Shown here one piece after another: positions 8,905 through 17,259 of a DNA stretch of 64,000 nt. Every line of letters begins with the position of its first letter. Within the stretch, counting starts at the first letter, position 1. Below the pieces are notes generated by a model that made no database searches, was not told the origin of the DNA, and worked only from the letters and a program-made list of their open reading frames with translations. The translations under genes and the position numbers were made by a program. Origin of the DNA: Saccharopolyspora_C sp047200635 (GTDB taxonomy: Bacteria > Actinomycetota > Actinomycetes > Mycobacteriales > Pseudonocardiaceae); NCBI RefSeq assembly GCF_047200635.1, contig NZ_JBJZOI010000013.1:62001-126000 (forward strand), given 5' to 3'.

Positions 8905-11690
8905 CAGCGCTGCTCCTCTCCGACCAGGTTCAGGAAGGCGTCCTCCAGTCTGCGACGCGGCCCCACCTGGCTGACCGCGACCCCCGAGGCGACCAGCGCG
9001 TTCACCGCGATCGACCGGCTGTGCCCGGCCAGGTCCGCGTGCACCAGGTCGCCCTCCACCTGCACGTCGCCCAAGCCCTCCAGCGCGCGCAGCGCCTCGG
9101 CGGCCCGCTCCGGGGCGTCGACCCGGAAGGTCGCCTGCCCGTCCAGGGAGACGACCTCCTCCACGCTGCCGGTGGTGACGACCTCGCCGCGGTGCATGAC
9201 GATCACGTGCGTGCAGGTCTGCTCCACCTCCGACAGCAGGTGGCTGCACAGCAGCACCGAGCGGCCGGTCGCCGCGTAGCGGCGCAGGATCTCGCGCATC
9301 TGGTGGATCTGCGGCGGGTCCAGCCGGTTCGTCGGCTCGTCGAGCACCAGCAGGTCCGGCAGGCCGAGCATGGCCTGCGCGATCGCGAGCCGCTGCTGGG
9401 TGCCCTGGCTGTAGGTGGCGGTGCGCCGGTGCGCGTGCTCGCCGAGTCCGGCGATCTGCAGCACCTCGTCGAACCGCGCTTGCAGCACCGGCTTGCCGGT
9501 GGCGGCCCAGTGGTGCTTGAGGCTCTCCAGGCCGGTCAGGTGCGGGGGGAAGCCCGGCGATTCCACCAGCGCACCGATCCGGGAGAGCACCGGTGCGCCC
9601 GGCGCGACCCGGTGCCCGAAGACCCGGATCTCCCCGGAGCTCGGGTGCAGCAGCCCCAGCAGCAGCCGCAGCGTGGTCGTCTTGCCCGCCCCGTTGGGCC
9701 CGAGCAGGCCGACGATCTGACCGCGCTCCACCCGCAGGGAGATCCCGTTCAGCGCGGTGACCTTGCGCGGGTACACCTTGGTCAGGCCCTCGATCGCCAG
9801 CGGCGGTCCGGGCGCCTCCGCCTCCGGGGACGCCGCGTAGCGGGTCCGCAACCGCGCGACCAGCCAGGCCAGTCCGCCCAGCGCGAGGACGGCGAGGATG
9901 CCCGCGACCGGGGCGGCCGGGAAGGCGCCGCCGGTGGTGCTGGCGCCCTTGACCGACGGCACCGACAGCGCCCGGTCACCGGTGACCGCGACCCGGTGCA
10001 CGCCGGGCTCCACGGGCACCGCGTAGGCCTGGTCGGTGGTGCTCACCGCGAGCTCCAGGTGGTGCCCGCTCTCGATCGAGTGCACCACGCCGGGCAGCGC
10101 CACGTTCACCTCCCGCGGGGTGCCGTCCGGGCGCAGGCCGGTCACGTGCAGGGGGGCGACCGAGTCGCCCACCAGCTCGCGGCGGCCCTCCCGGTCGACG
10201 TCGTAGAGCTTCGCGAACAGCACCGCGTCCCCGTTCGAGGGCTGGCCGGGCACGGCAGCGATCGACAGCCGGGTGCGCGGCACGCCCGAGACGAGCATCC
10301 GCGAGGACATCGGCTCGGTGCGGAACACGGCAACCTGCCCGGGAAGGTCCTGCGGCCGGGAGCGGCGGTCCGCGTCACCGGGCACCGAGCTCACCGCCGC
10401 CGGGCTGCCGCCGGGCGGGTTGACCACGGTGGTGGGGTCGCCGGTGAGGTCGAGCGCGAACCGCGGGGTGCGATCGGCCCGCACCCCGGGGTAGTCGGGT
10501 GCGGCGACGGTGCGCACCGGCACCTCGCCGTCGGCGCGGCGGGTGCCCGCGATGTCGTACTCGAAGCGAGCGCCCGGCGGCGGCGCGTCCGGCAGGCCCA
10601 GGTGGAACGCGAACCAGTCGGCGATGCGGGACTCCACGCGCGAGCCCGGCCCGTCGCCGTCGTGGCCGCCGGCGAACCACAGCACGCTCACGTCCCCGCC
10701 CGCGGCGGCGATCTGCCGGGCGTTCGCGTCGGCCTGGTCCAGGCCGAACAGCGAGTCCTGCTCGCCCTGCGCCAGCAGCGTGGGGATCCGGATCTCGTCG
10801 GTGACCGTGCTCGGCGAGACCGAGGCCAGCAGGGCGCGCGTCGCGGGTGAGGCCCGGCCGGTGCGGGCCAGCTCGCCGTAGGCGGCGCACACCTCCGCGG
10901 TGAAGTTCCCGCAGGTCACCGGTGGAGCGGTGCCGCCCGCCCCGGCACCACCCGCCGGGCTGGGCTCACCGGCGGCGAACATCAGCCCGGCCCAGGCGCG
11001 GCGGAACACGCCCTGCGGCGCGAAGGTGCCCTGCGCCGGGGTCGCGGCAGGCGGCGGCGCGGAGTCCGCCGAGTTCGGCAGCAGCGCCTGCCCGAGGTCG
11101 TTGTAGGTCATCACGGGCGCGATCGCGTCCACCCGCGGATCGTGCCCGGCCAGCAGCAGGCTCAGCGCGCCCCCGTAGGACTCGCCGGTGACGCCCACCC
11201 GGGGGTCGCCGTCGCCGTCGCGCTGCACCTCGGGCTGGCGGGCCAGCCAGCTCACCACCTGCTGGGCGTCGGCGACTTCGTACTCCACCGCGTTCAGCGC
11301 GATCCGCCCGCTGCTGCGGCCGAAGCCCCGGGCCGAGTAGGTGAGCACCGTGAAGCCGCGCCGGGCGAGCTCCTGGGCCTGGTCCGCGGCGCTGGTCTTG
11401 TCGCCGCCGAGCCCGTGCGCGATGACGATCGCGGGCGCCGGGGTGGCGGCGGGTGAGTACAGGGTGGCGTCGATCTGGATCCGCTCCCGCCCGTTCGGGC
11501 CGTCCTGCACGTCGATCTGCGCCTGCCGCGGAGCCGGTGGCCCGGGAACGGGCCGCTCGCCGGACCACAGCGCCGCCAAGCCTGCGATCAGCAGCACGAC
11601 GATCACGATGAGCAGCAGGAACCGCCTGCTGCGGCGGGGGAGCGGGGACACGGGCCCGACACTAGGGGAAAGAGGCGGCAACGGATTCAT
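8904..11690 (-). CDS. Fusion: membrane-anchored CocE/S15-like alpha/beta hydrolase + ABC transporter ATPase
   Basis: A 928-residue fusion. Residues about 25-45 form a signal anchor (RFLLLIVIVVLLIAGLAAL). An alpha/beta hydrolase follows, with IVIAHGLGG and the nucleophile elbow GESYG, then a beta-rich region like the C-terminal domain of X-Pro dipeptidyl peptidase/CocE. A second membrane segment lies near residues 590-610 (AGILAVLALGGLAWLV). The rest is an ABC ATPase: Walker A GPNGAGKTT, signature YSQGTQQR (in place of LSGGQ), Walker B LLVLDEP, and H-loop SHLLSEV. The two membrane segments would place the hydrolase outside and the ATPase inside. It is coupled to the downstream permease. Start ATG at 11690 is the best in-frame choice, although its ribosome-binding site is weak. 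Confidence 0.88.
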   Translation of the reverse strand: MNPLPPLSPSVGPVSPLPRRSRRFLLLIVIVVLLIAGLAALWSGERPVPGPPAPRQAQIDVQDGPNGRERIQIDATLYSPAATPAPAIVIAHGLGGDKTSAADQAQELARRGFTVLTYSARGFGRSSGRIALNAVEYEVADAQQVVSWLARQPEVQRDGDGDPRVGVTGESYGGALSLLLAGHDPRVDAIAPVMTYNDLGQALLPNSADSAPPPAATPAQGTFAPQGVFRRAWAGLMFAAGEPSPAGGAGAGGTAPPVTCGNFTAEVCAAYGELARTGRASPATRALLASVSPSTVTDEIRIPTLLAQGEQDSLFGLDQADANARQIAAAGGDVSVLWFAGGHDGDGPGSRVESRIADWFAFHLGLPDAPPPGARFEYDIAGTRRADGEVPVRTVAAPDYPGVRADRTPRFALDLTGDPTTVVNPPGGSPAAVSSVPGDADRRSRPQDLPGQVAVFRTEPMSSRMLVSGVPRTRLSIAAVPGQPSNGDAVLFAKLYDVDREGRRELVGDSVAPLHVTGLRPDGTPREVNVALPGVVHSIESGHHLELAVSTTDQAYAVPVEPGVHRVAVTGDRALSVPSVKGASTTGGAFPAAPVAGILAVLALGGLAWLVARLRTRYAASPEAEAPGPPLAIEGLTKVYPRKVTALNGISLRVERGQIVGLLGPNGAGKTTTLRLLLGLLHPSSGEIRVFGHRVAPGAPVLSRIGALVESPGFPPHLTGLESLKHHWAATGKPVLQARFDEVLQIAGLGEHAHRRTATYSQGTQQRLAIAQAMLGLPDLLVLDEPTNRLDPPQIHQMREILRRYAATGRSVLLCSHLLSEVEQTCTHVIVMHRGEVVTTGSVEEVVSLDGQATFRVDAPERAAEALRALEGLGDVQVEGDLVHADLAGHSRSIAVNALVASGVAVSQVGPRRRLEDAFLNLVGEEQR

Positions 11691-12039
11691 CCTGAGGCGG
11701 GCCAGGGCGAAGACGCTATGAACCAGCAACCGAACAGAAATCCGGTCGCCCGGCTGCGTCGCCCTCGCGATTCGGTGGGGGCACGCGCCACATCCCCGAA
11801 TGCGGGCTGGGTGATCATAACCGGACCGTCGGGTGAGATGATCGCCCATTCGTTCGAGCGCCGCTGGACCCGAGGATGGGATTGCTCACAGGCGGCAACG
11901 GGTACCCCAGTTCGGGTGACGCTATGACCTGGGCGTTGCCGTCTCAGGTAGCTCGCCGTAGCCTTCCGGCTGCATTCGGGGCGATCAACCCGGGCTGGTG
12001 TTCGAAGCAGTGCATAAGTGACAATCTTGGCAACGTTGT
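11691..12039. other. Intergenic region, divergent promoters
   Basis: This 349 nt stretch separates the minus-strand ABC fusion gene from the plus-strand manganese riboswitch. It must contain the promoters for both transcripts. No gene is supported. AT-richer patches around 11810-11840 and 12010-12035 are candidate promoter zones, but I could not fix -35/-10 boxes. Confidence 0.4.
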
Positions 12040-12144
12040 GGAGGGGAGTATTCCTTCGCGGCGGCATCGTCATCACGGTTCGTCGCCGGTTTCCCGGCGG
12101 CCAGCCCGGTGCCGTCGACCGGTCCGCCGGTGGAAGAGACCTCC
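12040..12144 (+). promoter_or_regulatory. yybP-ykoY (manganese) riboswitch aptamer
   Basis: The 5' strand GGAGG-GGAGTA (12040-12050) and the 3' strand GAGACCTCC (12136-12144) match the two conserved ends of the yybP-ykoY aptamer (GGGGAGUA near the 5' end, GAC-C before the closing strand). P1 is formed by GGAGG (12040-12044) with CCTCC (12140-12144). The hairpins between them, including the GCCGG...CCGG segments, fit the two helical legs. The element lies directly upstream of a TerC-family gene, the best-known client of this class, which senses Mn2+. I know the consensus from memory; no covariance search was run. Confidence 0.85.
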
Positions 12145-12173
12145 GGTCCCGGCGCATGCCCTGAACCGGAGGT
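12139..12173 (+). promoter_or_regulatory. Ribosome-binding-site sequestering hairpin (riboswitch expression platform)
   Basis: ACCTCCGGT (12139-12147) is perfectly complementary to ACCGGAGGT (12165-12173). The second strand contains the GGAGG ribosome-binding site (12168-12172) of the TerC gene, whose ATG is at 12179. The first strand includes the CCTCC that also closes aptamer helix P1. The two pairings are mutually exclusive. Metal-stabilised P1 should therefore free the ribosome-binding site, giving a translational ON switch. Confidence 0.8.
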
Positions 12174-12178
12174 GATCG

Positions 12179-13216
12179 ATGGGTGCCGAACTGACCGCGG
12201 TGGCCCAGCAGGCTCAAGCTGCAGCGGTCGACACGCTGCACGTTTCCTGGTGGGTGTGGGCGGCCACGCTGGGCGGTCTCGCCGTCCTGCTGCTGATCGA
12301 CCTCGTGATCGTGGACCGCAAACCGCATGAGGTGACCACCGGCGAGGCCGCTCGCTGGGTCGTCTTCTACGTCGCCTGCGCCATCGCGTTCGGCATCGGA
12401 GTGTGGATCTTCGGCGATCAGCACTTCGCGATCGAGTACTTCACCGGTTACATCACGGAGTACTCGCTCAGCGTGGACAACCTGTTCATCTTCATGGTGA
12501 TCATGTCCAGCTTCGCGGTTCCCGCCATCCACCAGCACCGGGTGCTGCTGATCGGGATCCTGCTCGCGCTGGTCATGCGCGGCGCGTTCATCGCGGTGGG
12601 CGCGGCGCTGATCCAGCGCTTCGTGTGGGTGTTCTTCGTCTTCGGCGCGTTCCTGATCTGGACTGCCATCGGCATGATCCGGAACAAGGACGAGGACGAG
12701 GAGTACAAGGAGAACGTCGTCGTCCGCTGGGTCCGCAAGGTCTTCCCGGTGACCGACGACTACCACGGCACCAAGTCCGTCGTGAAGCTCGACGGGAAGC
12801 GCTGGCTGACCCCGATGTTCGTGGTGATCGTCGCGATCGGCAGCGCGGACCTGCTGTTCGCCGTCGACTCCATCCCGGCGATCTTCGGGATCACCCAGGA
12901 CCCGTTCCTGGTGTTCGCGGCGAACGCCTTCGCCCTGATGGGCCTGCGGCAGCTCTACTTCCTGCTCGGCGGCCTGGTCGACAAGCTCGTGTACCTCAAC
13001 ATCGGGCTGTCGGTCATCCTCGGCTTCATCGGCATCAAGCTGGTCGTGCACGCGCTGCACGAGTACCACGCGGTGCCGGAGTGGCTGGACATCAACAACT
13101 GGATCTCCCTCGGCGTGATCATCGGCGTGCTGACGATCACGACGGTGGCCAGCCTGGCGAAGTCCCGCAAGGACGCCGAGACCGCTGCTCCGGAGCCCAA
13201 GACCGAGAAGTCCTGA
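12179..13216 (+). CDS. TerC-family integral membrane protein, probable Mn2+ exporter
   Basis: A 345-residue polytopic membrane protein with about eight hydrophobic segments. It has the TerC family acidic motifs in membrane helices (SVDNLF near residue 100 and FAVDSIPAIFGI near residue 225), which are thought to bind metal. A charged cytoplasmic loop (NKDEDEEYKEN) lies between the halves and a Glu/Lys-rich tail ends the protein. Family members such as E. coli Alx and the MeeF-type proteins export manganese. The yybP-ykoY riboswitch directly upstream supports that role rather than tellurite resistance. The ribosome-binding site GGAGGTGATC is an unusually complete match to the 16S 3' end and is part of the switch. 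Confidence 0.92.
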   Translation: MGAELTAVAQQAQAAAVDTLHVSWWVWAATLGGLAVLLLIDLVIVDRKPHEVTTGEAARWVVFYVACAIAFGIGVWIFGDQHFAIEYFTGYITEYSLSVDNLFIFMVIMSSFAVPAIHQHRVLLIGILLALVMRGAFIAVGAALIQRFVWVFFVFGAFLIWTAIGMIRNKDEDEEYKENVVVRWVRKVFPVTDDYHGTKSVVKLDGKRWLTPMFVVIVAIGSADLLFAVDSIPAIFGITQDPFLVFAANAFALMGLRQLYFLLGGLVDKLVYLNIGLSVILGFIGIKLVVHALHEYHAVPEWLDINNWISLGVIIGVLTITTVASLAKSRKDAETAAPEPKTEKS

Positions 13217-13233
13217 TCCCGGGCGCGTCCAGC

Positions 13234-13272
13234 CGGAACCGCGCGGCACCCCTCGGGGGCCGCGCGGTTCCG
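13234..13272. terminator. Strong hairpin between convergent TerC and RES genes
   Basis: A 13 bp perfect stem, CGGAACCGCGCGG (13234-13246) with CCGCGCGGTTCCG (13260-13272). The loop contains an extra CCCC/GGGG pairing. No T-run follows, as is common in actinobacteria. It lies between two converging genes and can serve both. Confidence 0.8.
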
Positions 13273-13304
13273 CGTTCCGGGGTCGCGCGGGCCACCCGGC
13301 GGGG

Positions 13305-13961
13305 TCAGTCCAGCAGGGTGTAGTTCAGCTCCTTGCAGACCCGGCCCAGCGGGACGTCGAGTCCCGGGTGGTCCAGCGGGAGCAGCACGTCGGGGGCGTC
13401 CGGCAGGGCGGTCGCCGAGGGCGGGTCCCACAGGCACAGCGAGGGGTCCCCGCCGTCCATCGCGGAGCGGTACCAGAGCCCGTCGAGCTCCGGGTAGGCC
13501 GCGCGGATGCTGCGCGCCCACGCCTGGGTCCGCTCCTTCGGGCCGTTGCTGATCGCCTGCGAGGCGCCCGCGCGCGTCGCCCACAGCCCGGCCAGGTCCA
13601 GCAGTCGCAGGGTCCGGCGCGGCCGGAACAGCACCAGGTGCGGCTTGCGGGTGTGCCGGTCGACCGTGGAGGTCGCCTGGAAGACCTCGGCGACGCAGGT
13701 GCGCACGGAGAGCGAGAAGTACAGCACCCCGTGCTCGCGGGTCACCGTGGGCCCGCCCTGCGTGTTCGGCAGGTGCGGGTCGAAGCGGGCGTGCGGCAGC
13801 GGACCGGCGTAGCGGAAGCTGTCCCACTGCTGCGGGTGGTTGCCGCCGGAGGTGAACACCCGGGCGAGCCGGGTTCCCGCGGGCACCGCGATCACGTCCT
13901 CGGTGCGGCGCAGCATGGCTTGCAGTACCGCCGGGGCAGGCGGCTGGGGGAGTCTTGCCAA
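13305..13961 (-). CDS. RES-domain toxin, MbcT-like
   Basis: A 218-residue RES-fold protein, named for conserved Arg, Glu and Ser. The candidates here are Arg in RLARVF (about residue 33), Glu in CVAEVF (about residue 92) and Ser in GLWYRSAM (about residue 165). RES toxins such as MbcT and ParT degrade or transfer ADP-ribose from NAD+, depleting cells when the antitoxin is absent. The frame starts at TTG (13961), preceded by AGGA; a later ATG at 13917 is the alternative. It lies 35 nt downstream of the Xre/MbcA-type gene, the usual antitoxin-first order. Family assignment is confident; toxicity is inferred. Confidence 0.82.
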   Translation of the reverse strand: MARLPQPPAPAVLQAMLRRTEDVIAVPAGTRLARVFTSGGNHPQQWDSFRYAGPLPHARFDPHLPNTQGGPTVTREHGVLYFSLSVRTCVAEVFQATSTVDRHTRKPHLVLFRPRRTLRLLDLAGLWATRAGASQAISNGPKERTQAWARSIRAAYPELDGLWYRSAMDGGDPSLCLWDPPSATALPDAPDVLLPLDHPGLDVPLGRVCKELNYTLLD

Positions 13962-13996
13962 CGGATGTCCTGGTGGGTTCGGCGGTCCTGGTCAGA

Positions 13997-14581
13997 TCAG
14001 GCCGGGGTGCCGATCGCCGAGGCCAGGTCAGCGACGCGGCGCGCGCTGCCACCCGCGAGCAGCCACTCGCGCGGGCTCACCGGGCGGTCGCCGAGTTCCA
14101 GGTCGTCCTGCGCGGTCGTCATGAACTTCGCGAGCACCAGGGCGGGCTGGTCCTGGGGCATGCCGGTGAGCACGGTCTCCAGTCCGGGGAGCACGTCGTC
14201 GTCGCTGAACTGCCAGGCGGGCAGCCGCCAGCCGCCGCGATCCTTCCATCCGATCAGCCTCCCGTCACCGATGCGGTGCCGGATGCGGCTGGAATCCACA
14301 CCGATGCGCTCGGCGGCCTGGTTGACCGACAGCGCTGTGTCGCGCAGCACCGCCTGCTCGGCTACGGTCCGGGCGCGCGGATCCGCCTCCTCGGCGGCCA
14401 GCGGGGCGAGGTCGAGCCCCGCTTCGCCCAGGGCCTCGCGCTCGGCGGCGGTGAAGTGCGCGGAGGGGTCGACCTGCGGCGTGATGAGCCGCTTCGCGGC
14501 GTCCTCCACGAGCGAGAGGAACTCGGCGGCGGTGACCCGGAGTCCTGCCCGGGCCAGCACGGTCTCCAGCGCGACTGTCAT
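13997..14581 (-). CDS. MbcA/ParS/Xre-type antitoxin with DNA-binding module
   Basis: A 194-residue protein. The middle (SVNQAAERIGVDSSRIRHRI, then DGRLIGWKDRGGWRLPAWQF) resembles an excisionase/MerR-like helix-turn-helix with wing. The C-terminus (DRPVSPREWLLAGGSARRVADLA, about residues 160-185) matches the MbcA/ParS toxin-binding antitoxin domain. It precedes the RES gene by 35 nt, forming a type II-like module that would neutralise the toxin and repress the operon. The start is ATG 14581, giving MTVALE. An open frame extends further upstream but lacks family similarity. Confidence 0.82.
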   Translation of the reverse strand: MTVALETVLARAGLRVTAAEFLSLVEDAAKRLITPQVDPSAHFTAAEREALGEAGLDLAPLAAEEADPRARTVAEQAVLRDTALSVNQAAERIGVDSSRIRHRIGDGRLIGWKDRGGWRLPAWQFSDDDVLPGLETVLTGMPQDQPALVLAKFMTTAQDDLELGDRPVSPREWLLAGGSARRVADLASAIGTPA

Positions 14582-14972
14582 GTCCCCAGCGTAGCGCGTT
14601 CTGGGCCAAACGTGTGCGCGATCGTGCGCTCCGCAGCCATGAATCACCGGATGTAGCAGTGGGGTCGCACAGCGTGGTGCGTCCATCCGGCTGACGGTGG
14701 ACTCCGTCTTTTCTTTCGGGCGATCTGTCTGTTTTGGCGGAAAATCGACTGCCGTGCGGCGCGGAGGTCGTCGTTTTTGCAGGCGAATCCGAAGTGGATC
14801 AGATGGCGCGACTGCTGCGGCCGGGGTGGGACGCAGTCGCGGGACGTGAGGTCAAGGGACCGAAGGTGGTCCGGCCGTGCGGCGTGCGGGGCGTCCTGCC
14901 GGGTGGCCGGTGACCCCCGGACGCCCGCCGGAGGGTTGACGCGGCCCGGCGCCACCCCGTTCACTGGTCCGT
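14582..14972. other. Intergenic region between TA module and SDR operon
   Basis: About 390 nt with no supported gene. The first 60 nt upstream of the antitoxin contain GTGCGCGATC-GTGCGC, a tandem half-site that could serve antitoxin autoregulation. A patch around 14700-14790 is clearly AT-richer (TCTTTTCTTTC, GTCTGTTTTGG, CGTTTTTGC) than its surroundings and may hold divergent promoters. Confidence 0.4.
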
Positions 14973-14986
14973 ACCGACTGGTCGGT
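14973..14986. promoter_or_regulatory. TetR-type operator upstream of SDR operon
   Basis: The dyad ACCGAC-TG-GTCGGT has perfect 6 bp arms and lies 20-33 nt before the ATG of the first SDR, in promoter position. A related palindrome lies in front of the acyl-CoA operon at 26806-26825 (13 of 16 central positions identical). The KstR2-like TetR encoded in this operon is the likely binder. Confidence 0.65.
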
Positions 14987-15005
14987 CTTTCGAGTGGGAG
15001 AGCGC

Positions 15006-15758
15006 ATGAGCAAGCGATTCGACGGCCGGGTGGCGATCCTCACCGGAGCCAGCCGCGGCATCGGCCTCGGCATCGCCGAGCGGCTGGTGTCCGAGGGCGC
15101 CAAGGTGATCCTCACCGCCCGGAAGCCGGAGCCCCTGGCCGAGGCGGTGGCCGCGCTCGGCGGCGACCGCGCGCAGGGGATCGCGGGCAAGGCCGACGAC
15201 GTCGAGCACCAGGCAGAGGTGGTCCAGCGGGCGCTGGCCGAGCACGGCCGGATCGACGTGCTGGTCAACAACGCCGGCATCAACCCCGCCTACGGCCCGA
15301 TCATCGACGTCGACCACGCGGTCGCGCGCAAGACCTTCGAGGTCAACGTGCTCGCCGCGCTCTCCTGGACCCAGCAGGTCCACCGGGCGTGGATGGGCGA
15401 GCACGGGGGCTCGGTCCTCAACGTCTCCTCCGTCGCCGGGGAGCGCCCCTCGCCGGGCATCGGCTACTACGGGGGCACCAAGGCGATGCTGTCGCTGCTG
15501 ACCAAGCAGCTCGGCGCCGAGCTCGCACCGCTGGTGCGGGTGAACGCGGTGGCCCCGGCCGTGGTGAAGACCCGGTTCGCCACCGCGCTCTACGCCGACG
15601 ACGAGGAGGGAACCGCCTCCGCCTACCCGCTCAAGCGGCTCGGGGCGCCCGAGGACATCGGCGGGGCGGCGGCCTACCTGCTGTCCGACGAGGCGTCCTG
15701 GATCACCGGGCAGGTGCTCACGCTCGACGGCGGGCTGACCCTGACCGGAGGTGTGTGA
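15006..15758 (+). CDS. SDR family oxidoreductase (FabG-like)
   Basis: A 250-residue classical short-chain dehydrogenase. It has the nucleotide-binding motif TGASRGIG, the NNAG motif, the catalytic Ser in NVSSVAG and Tyr/Lys in YYGGTK, and the C-terminal ITGQVLTLDGG. These show an NAD(P)-dependent oxidoreductase, probably acting on a beta-hydroxyacyl-CoA or alcohol. It is the first gene of an operon with a second SDR (1 nt overlap), a KstR2-like TetR and a quinone oxidoreductase. ATG 15006 follows GGGAG; a further in-frame GTG lies at 14994. The operator at 14973-14986 suggests TetR control. Confidence 0.93.
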   Translation: MSKRFDGRVAILTGASRGIGLGIAERLVSEGAKVILTARKPEPLAEAVAALGGDRAQGIAGKADDVEHQAEVVQRALAEHGRIDVLVNNAGINPAYGPIIDVDHAVARKTFEVNVLAALSWTQQVHRAWMGEHGGSVLNVSSVAGERPSPGIGYYGGTKAMLSLLTKQLGAELAPLVRVNAVAPAVVKTRFATALYADDEEGTASAYPLKRLGAPEDIGGAAAYLLSDEASWITGQVLTLDGGLTLTGGV

Positions 15759-16522
15759 TGCGGCTCGCCGGTTCGGTCGCGGTGGTCACCGGCGGCGGCA
15801 ACGGCATCGGTGCCGCGCTGAGCAGGCGCTTCGCCGCGCAGGGCGCCTCGGTGGTGGTCAACGACCTCGACCCGGCGGCCGCGCGGGCGGTCGCGGAGGA
15901 GATCGGCGGGCTGGCGGTGCCGGGCGACGCCGCGAGCGAGGACGGGATCGGCGAGCTGATCGGCGCCGCCACCGAGCGCCGCGGGCGGATCGACCTCTTC
16001 TGCGCCAACGCGGGCGTCGCCGACGGCGGCGGGCCGGACGCCCCGGAGTCCGCGTGGGAGCGGTCGCTGGAGGTCAACGTGATGGCCCACGTCCGGGCCG
16101 CGCGGGCGCTGCTGCCGCAGTGGCTGGAGCGCGGTGAGGGCCGGTTCCTGGCCACGGTGTCGGCTGCCGGGCTGCTGACCATGCTCGGCTCGGCGCCGTA
16201 CTCGGTGAGCAAGCACGCCGCGCTCGCCTTCGCGGAGTGGATGGCGATCACCTACGCCGATCGGGGCGTGGTGGTGCAGGCGCTGTGCCCGCAGGGCGTG
16301 CGCACGAACCTGCTCGACGGCACCGGCGAGACCGGCCGCAGTCTGCTCGCCGAGGCCGCGATCGAACCGGACGCGGTCGCCGACGAGGTGCTGGCGGCGC
16401 TGGCGGACGACCGGTTCCTGATCCTGCCGCACCCCGAGGTGGCGGAGTACTACGCGCTGCGCGCCGCCGATCCCGCCAAGTGGCACGGCGGGATGCGCAA
16501 GCTGCAGCGCGGCCTGGCCTGA
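15758..16522 (+). CDS. SDR family oxidoreductase
   Basis: A 254-residue short-chain dehydrogenase with the cofactor motif TGGGNGIG, CANAG in place of NNAG, and YSVSK as the catalytic Tyr-Lys pair. The substrate-loop region CPQGVRTNLL and a C-terminus without the FabG-type DGG end suggest a different substrate from the upstream SDR. Its start overlaps the preceding stop (TGATG) and follows GGAGG, so translation is coupled. It is probably one step of the same acyl or alcohol oxidation pathway; the substrate cannot be read from the sequence. Confidence 0.9.
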   Translation: MRLAGSVAVVTGGGNGIGAALSRRFAAQGASVVVNDLDPAAARAVAEEIGGLAVPGDAASEDGIGELIGAATERRGRIDLFCANAGVADGGGPDAPESAWERSLEVNVMAHVRAARALLPQWLERGEGRFLATVSAAGLLTMLGSAPYSVSKHAALAFAEWMAITYADRGVVVQALCPQGVRTNLLDGTGETGRSLLAEAAIEPDAVADEVLAALADDRFLILPHPEVAEYYALRAADPAKWHGGMRKLQRGLA

Positions 16523-16569
16523 TCGCCCGGCCGATAGCCTGAGGGGCGAGGGAAGGGGAGTGGTGCCAG

Positions 16570-17259
16570 ATGGCCCGCACGGAGGCCCGGGCGGCGGCGG
16601 AGCCCGCCGGGACGGTGCCGCAGCGCCTGCTGGCGGCGGCGACCCGGCTGTTCGCCGAGCACGGCTTCGAGACGACGTCGGTGCAGCAGGTGGTGGACGC
16701 CGCCGGGGTGACCAAGGGCGCCATGTACCACTACTTCGGCTCCAAGGACGACCTGCTCCACGAGATCTACGCCCGGGTGCTGCGGGTGCAGACGGCCCGG
16801 ATGGAGCGCGACGCCGCGAGCGACGCGCCGGTCGCCGAGCGGCTGCACGCGGTCGCCGCCGACGTGGTGGCCACGACGACGGCGAACCTGGACGACACCT
16901 TGATCTTCTTCCGGTCGATGCACCTGCTGCACCCGGACAAGCGCGCCGAGGTGCGCGCGCAGCGCCGCCGGTACCACGAGCGGGTGCGCGAGCTGATCGA
17001 GGAGGGCCAGGCCGAGGGCGTGTTCCGCGCGGACAAGTCCGCGGAACTGGTCGTGGACTTCTTCTTCGGATCGGTGCACCACCTGGGCACCTGGTTCCGG
17101 CGGGACGGAGAGCTGAGCGGCGAGGAGATCGGCGAGCACTTCGCCGACCTGCTGCTGGCATCGCTGCGGCCAGGACCGGCCGCGGGCGCGGACGGGAGCG
17201 GCGGCGCTCCCGAATCGGAGGTGGCGAGTGAAGGCGTGGCGGCTCAGCGAGAACGGTGA
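16570..17259 (+). CDS. TetR-family regulator, KstR2-like
   Basis: A 229-residue repressor. The N-terminal helix-turn-helix (residues about 18-62: LLAAATRLFAEHGFE, VQQVVDAAGVTKGAMYHYFGSKDDL) is followed by an all-helical ligand domain resembling KstR2, which responds to acyl-CoA esters. The last 32 nt overlap the start of the quinone oxidoreductase gene. It is embedded in an operon of SDRs and an oxidoreductase and is the best candidate to bind the palindromes at 14973 and 26806. The effector is inferred to be an acyl-CoA and is not shown by the sequence. Confidence 0.9.
   Translation: MARTEARAAAEPAGTVPQRLLAAATRLFAEHGFETTSVQQVVDAAGVTKGAMYHYFGSKDDLLHEIYARVLRVQTARMERDAASDAPVAERLHAVAADVVATTTANLDDTLIFFRSMHLLHPDKRAEVRAQRRRYHERVRELIEEGQAEGVFRADKSAELVVDFFFGSVHHLGTWFRRDGELSGEEIGEHFADLLLASLRPGPAAGADGSGGAPESEVASEGVAAQRER

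Noticed and set aside
12179..13216. Tellurite resistance determinant
   Set aside because: The TerC name is historical; no other ter genes are present and the manganese riboswitch points to metal homeostasis.
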